Below, in pieces: positions 4,993-5,241 of a stretch of DNA of 5,241 nt. The stretch spans positions 1-5,241 of the forward strand of contig JAASSM010000186.1 in the NCBI GenBank assembly GCA_021767885.1, given 5' to 3'. The DNA comes from a bacterium. GTDB taxonomy: Bacteria; Krumholzibacteriota; Krumholzibacteria; LZORAL124-64-63. Below the pieces are notes generated by a model. The model did no database searches and was not told the DNA's origin. It saw only the letters and a list, made by a program, of their open reading frames with translations. The position numbers and the translations under genes were made by a program. Position 1 is the stretch's first letter. Every line of letters begins with the position of its first letter.

Positions 4993-5241
4993 TCATCCCT
5001 CCCCATCCTGGTCGCGCAGCCCCAGGGTGCGGATGCGCTTGTGCAGGTTGGTGCGCTCGAGACCGAGATCGCGGGCCGCACGCGTGACGTTGCCCTGGTG
5101 GCGGGCCAGCGACTCGCGGACCAGGTCCCGCTCCAGCGCCTCGCGGGCCTCGCGCAGGGGCAGGTGGGCGTACGCGGCCCAGCCCACGCCGGCCGCGTCG
5201 CCGGCCGCACCGGCCGCGTCGCCGGCCGCGCCGGTCGGCGC
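4993..5241 (-). CDS. Fis-type DNA-binding C-terminus of a probable sigma-54-dependent (NtrC-like) regulator, N-terminus outside window
   Basis: Only the last 82 residues are visible and the frame is open to the right edge. The first part is a flexible Ala/Gly/Asp linker built from a 21-bp tandem repeat. From LREAREALERDLVRESLARH onward it follows the Fis-family helix-turn-helix (HTH_8, PF02954), with the recognition region GNVTRAARDLGLERTNLHKRIRTLGL. This is the standard C-terminal domain of NtrC-like enhancer-binding proteins and their response-regulator forms, and the ERTNLHKRI wording resembles the NtrX-type branch. The receiver and AAA+ domains that would confirm sigma-54 dependence are not in the window. 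The GTG at 5187 would give a free-standing 64-residue Fis-like protein. I consider this less likely because no ribosome binding site precedes it and the frame remains open. It is the first visible gene of a minus-strand series with the barrel and cytochrome genes, which it may control. Confidence 0.85.
   Translation of the reverse strand, partial: APTGAAGDAAGAAGDAAGVGWAAYAHLPLREAREALERDLVRESLARHQGNVTRAARDLGLERTNLHKRIRTLGLRDQDGEG
4997..5004 (-). promoter_or_regulatory. Shine-Dalgarno inside the regulator 3' end that decides the barrel-gene start
   Basis: The minus strand reads GGGGAGGG, directly abutting the ATG at 4996 and six bases before the in-frame ATG at 4990. The spacing favours 4990. 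Because the site lies within the last codons of the regulator gene, translation of the two genes is probably coupled. Confidence 0.6.
5188..5229 (-). repeat. 21-bp tandem repeat (two copies) coding the regulator linker
   Basis: Two adjacent 21-base units (5188-5208 and 5209-5229) differ at one base only and each encodes the heptapeptide AAGDAAG in frame. The period is a multiple of three, so changes in copy number would lengthen or shorten the linker ahead of the DNA-binding domain without breaking the frame. More copies may lie beyond the window edge. Confidence 0.75.

Noticed and set aside
4993..5187. A complete stand-alone 64-residue Fis-like protein starting at GTG 5187
   Set aside because: The same frame is open to the window edge, an Ala/Gly linker precedes it, and no ribosome binding site is found before the GTG; a truncated view of a larger regulator is simpler.

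Overview
The window is a GC-rich stretch of bacterial chromosome with tightly packed genes and almost no spare DNA. It contains no RNA genes, mobile elements or CRISPR array that I can see. Two things suggest a Gram-negative lineage of the FCB type (for example Krumholzibacteriota, Eiseniibacteriota or related candidate phyla). The first is a C-terminal domain of the FlgD-Ig / T9SS-sorting type at the left edge. The second is a three-helix, multiheme NapC/NirT-like cytochrome next to a probable outer-membrane protein. This placement is an inference from domain style, not a phylogenetic result.

Left part (1-750, + strand): the last 138 codons of a secreted or cell-surface protein ending in a FlgD-like Ig/T9SS-type sorting domain, followed by a small membrane protein resembling the 2TM-domain family. 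Middle part (752-2602): a PIG-L/LmbE-type zinc deacetylase on the minus strand, whose stop lies one base from the stop of the small membrane protein. A zinc-independent medium-chain reductase of the CurA/PTGR type is transcribed divergently from it. The two share a 165-base control region.

Right part (2673-5241, all minus strand, read right to left): the C-terminal Fis-type helix-turn-helix of a probable sigma-54-dependent regulator (its N-terminus lies outside the window), then a signal-peptide-bearing probable beta-barrel protein whose start overlaps or abuts the regulator stop, then a hexaheme membrane cytochrome of 503 residues. The cytochrome converges on the reductase gene, and a perfect 10-bp hairpin sits in the 70-base gap between them.

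The regulator-barrel-cytochrome block is the most interesting part. It could be one transcription unit for a membrane redox function: quinol oxidation and delivery of electrons to the periplasm. Only the cytochrome part has direct sequence support. The deacetylase and reductase are ordinary metabolic or detoxification enzymes whose substrates cannot be read from sequence. I found no clear case of a wholly new system. The points worth following up are the CX3CH first heme motif, the 21-bp tandem repeat in the regulator linker, the inverted repeat ahead of the cytochrome gene and the dual start of the barrel gene.
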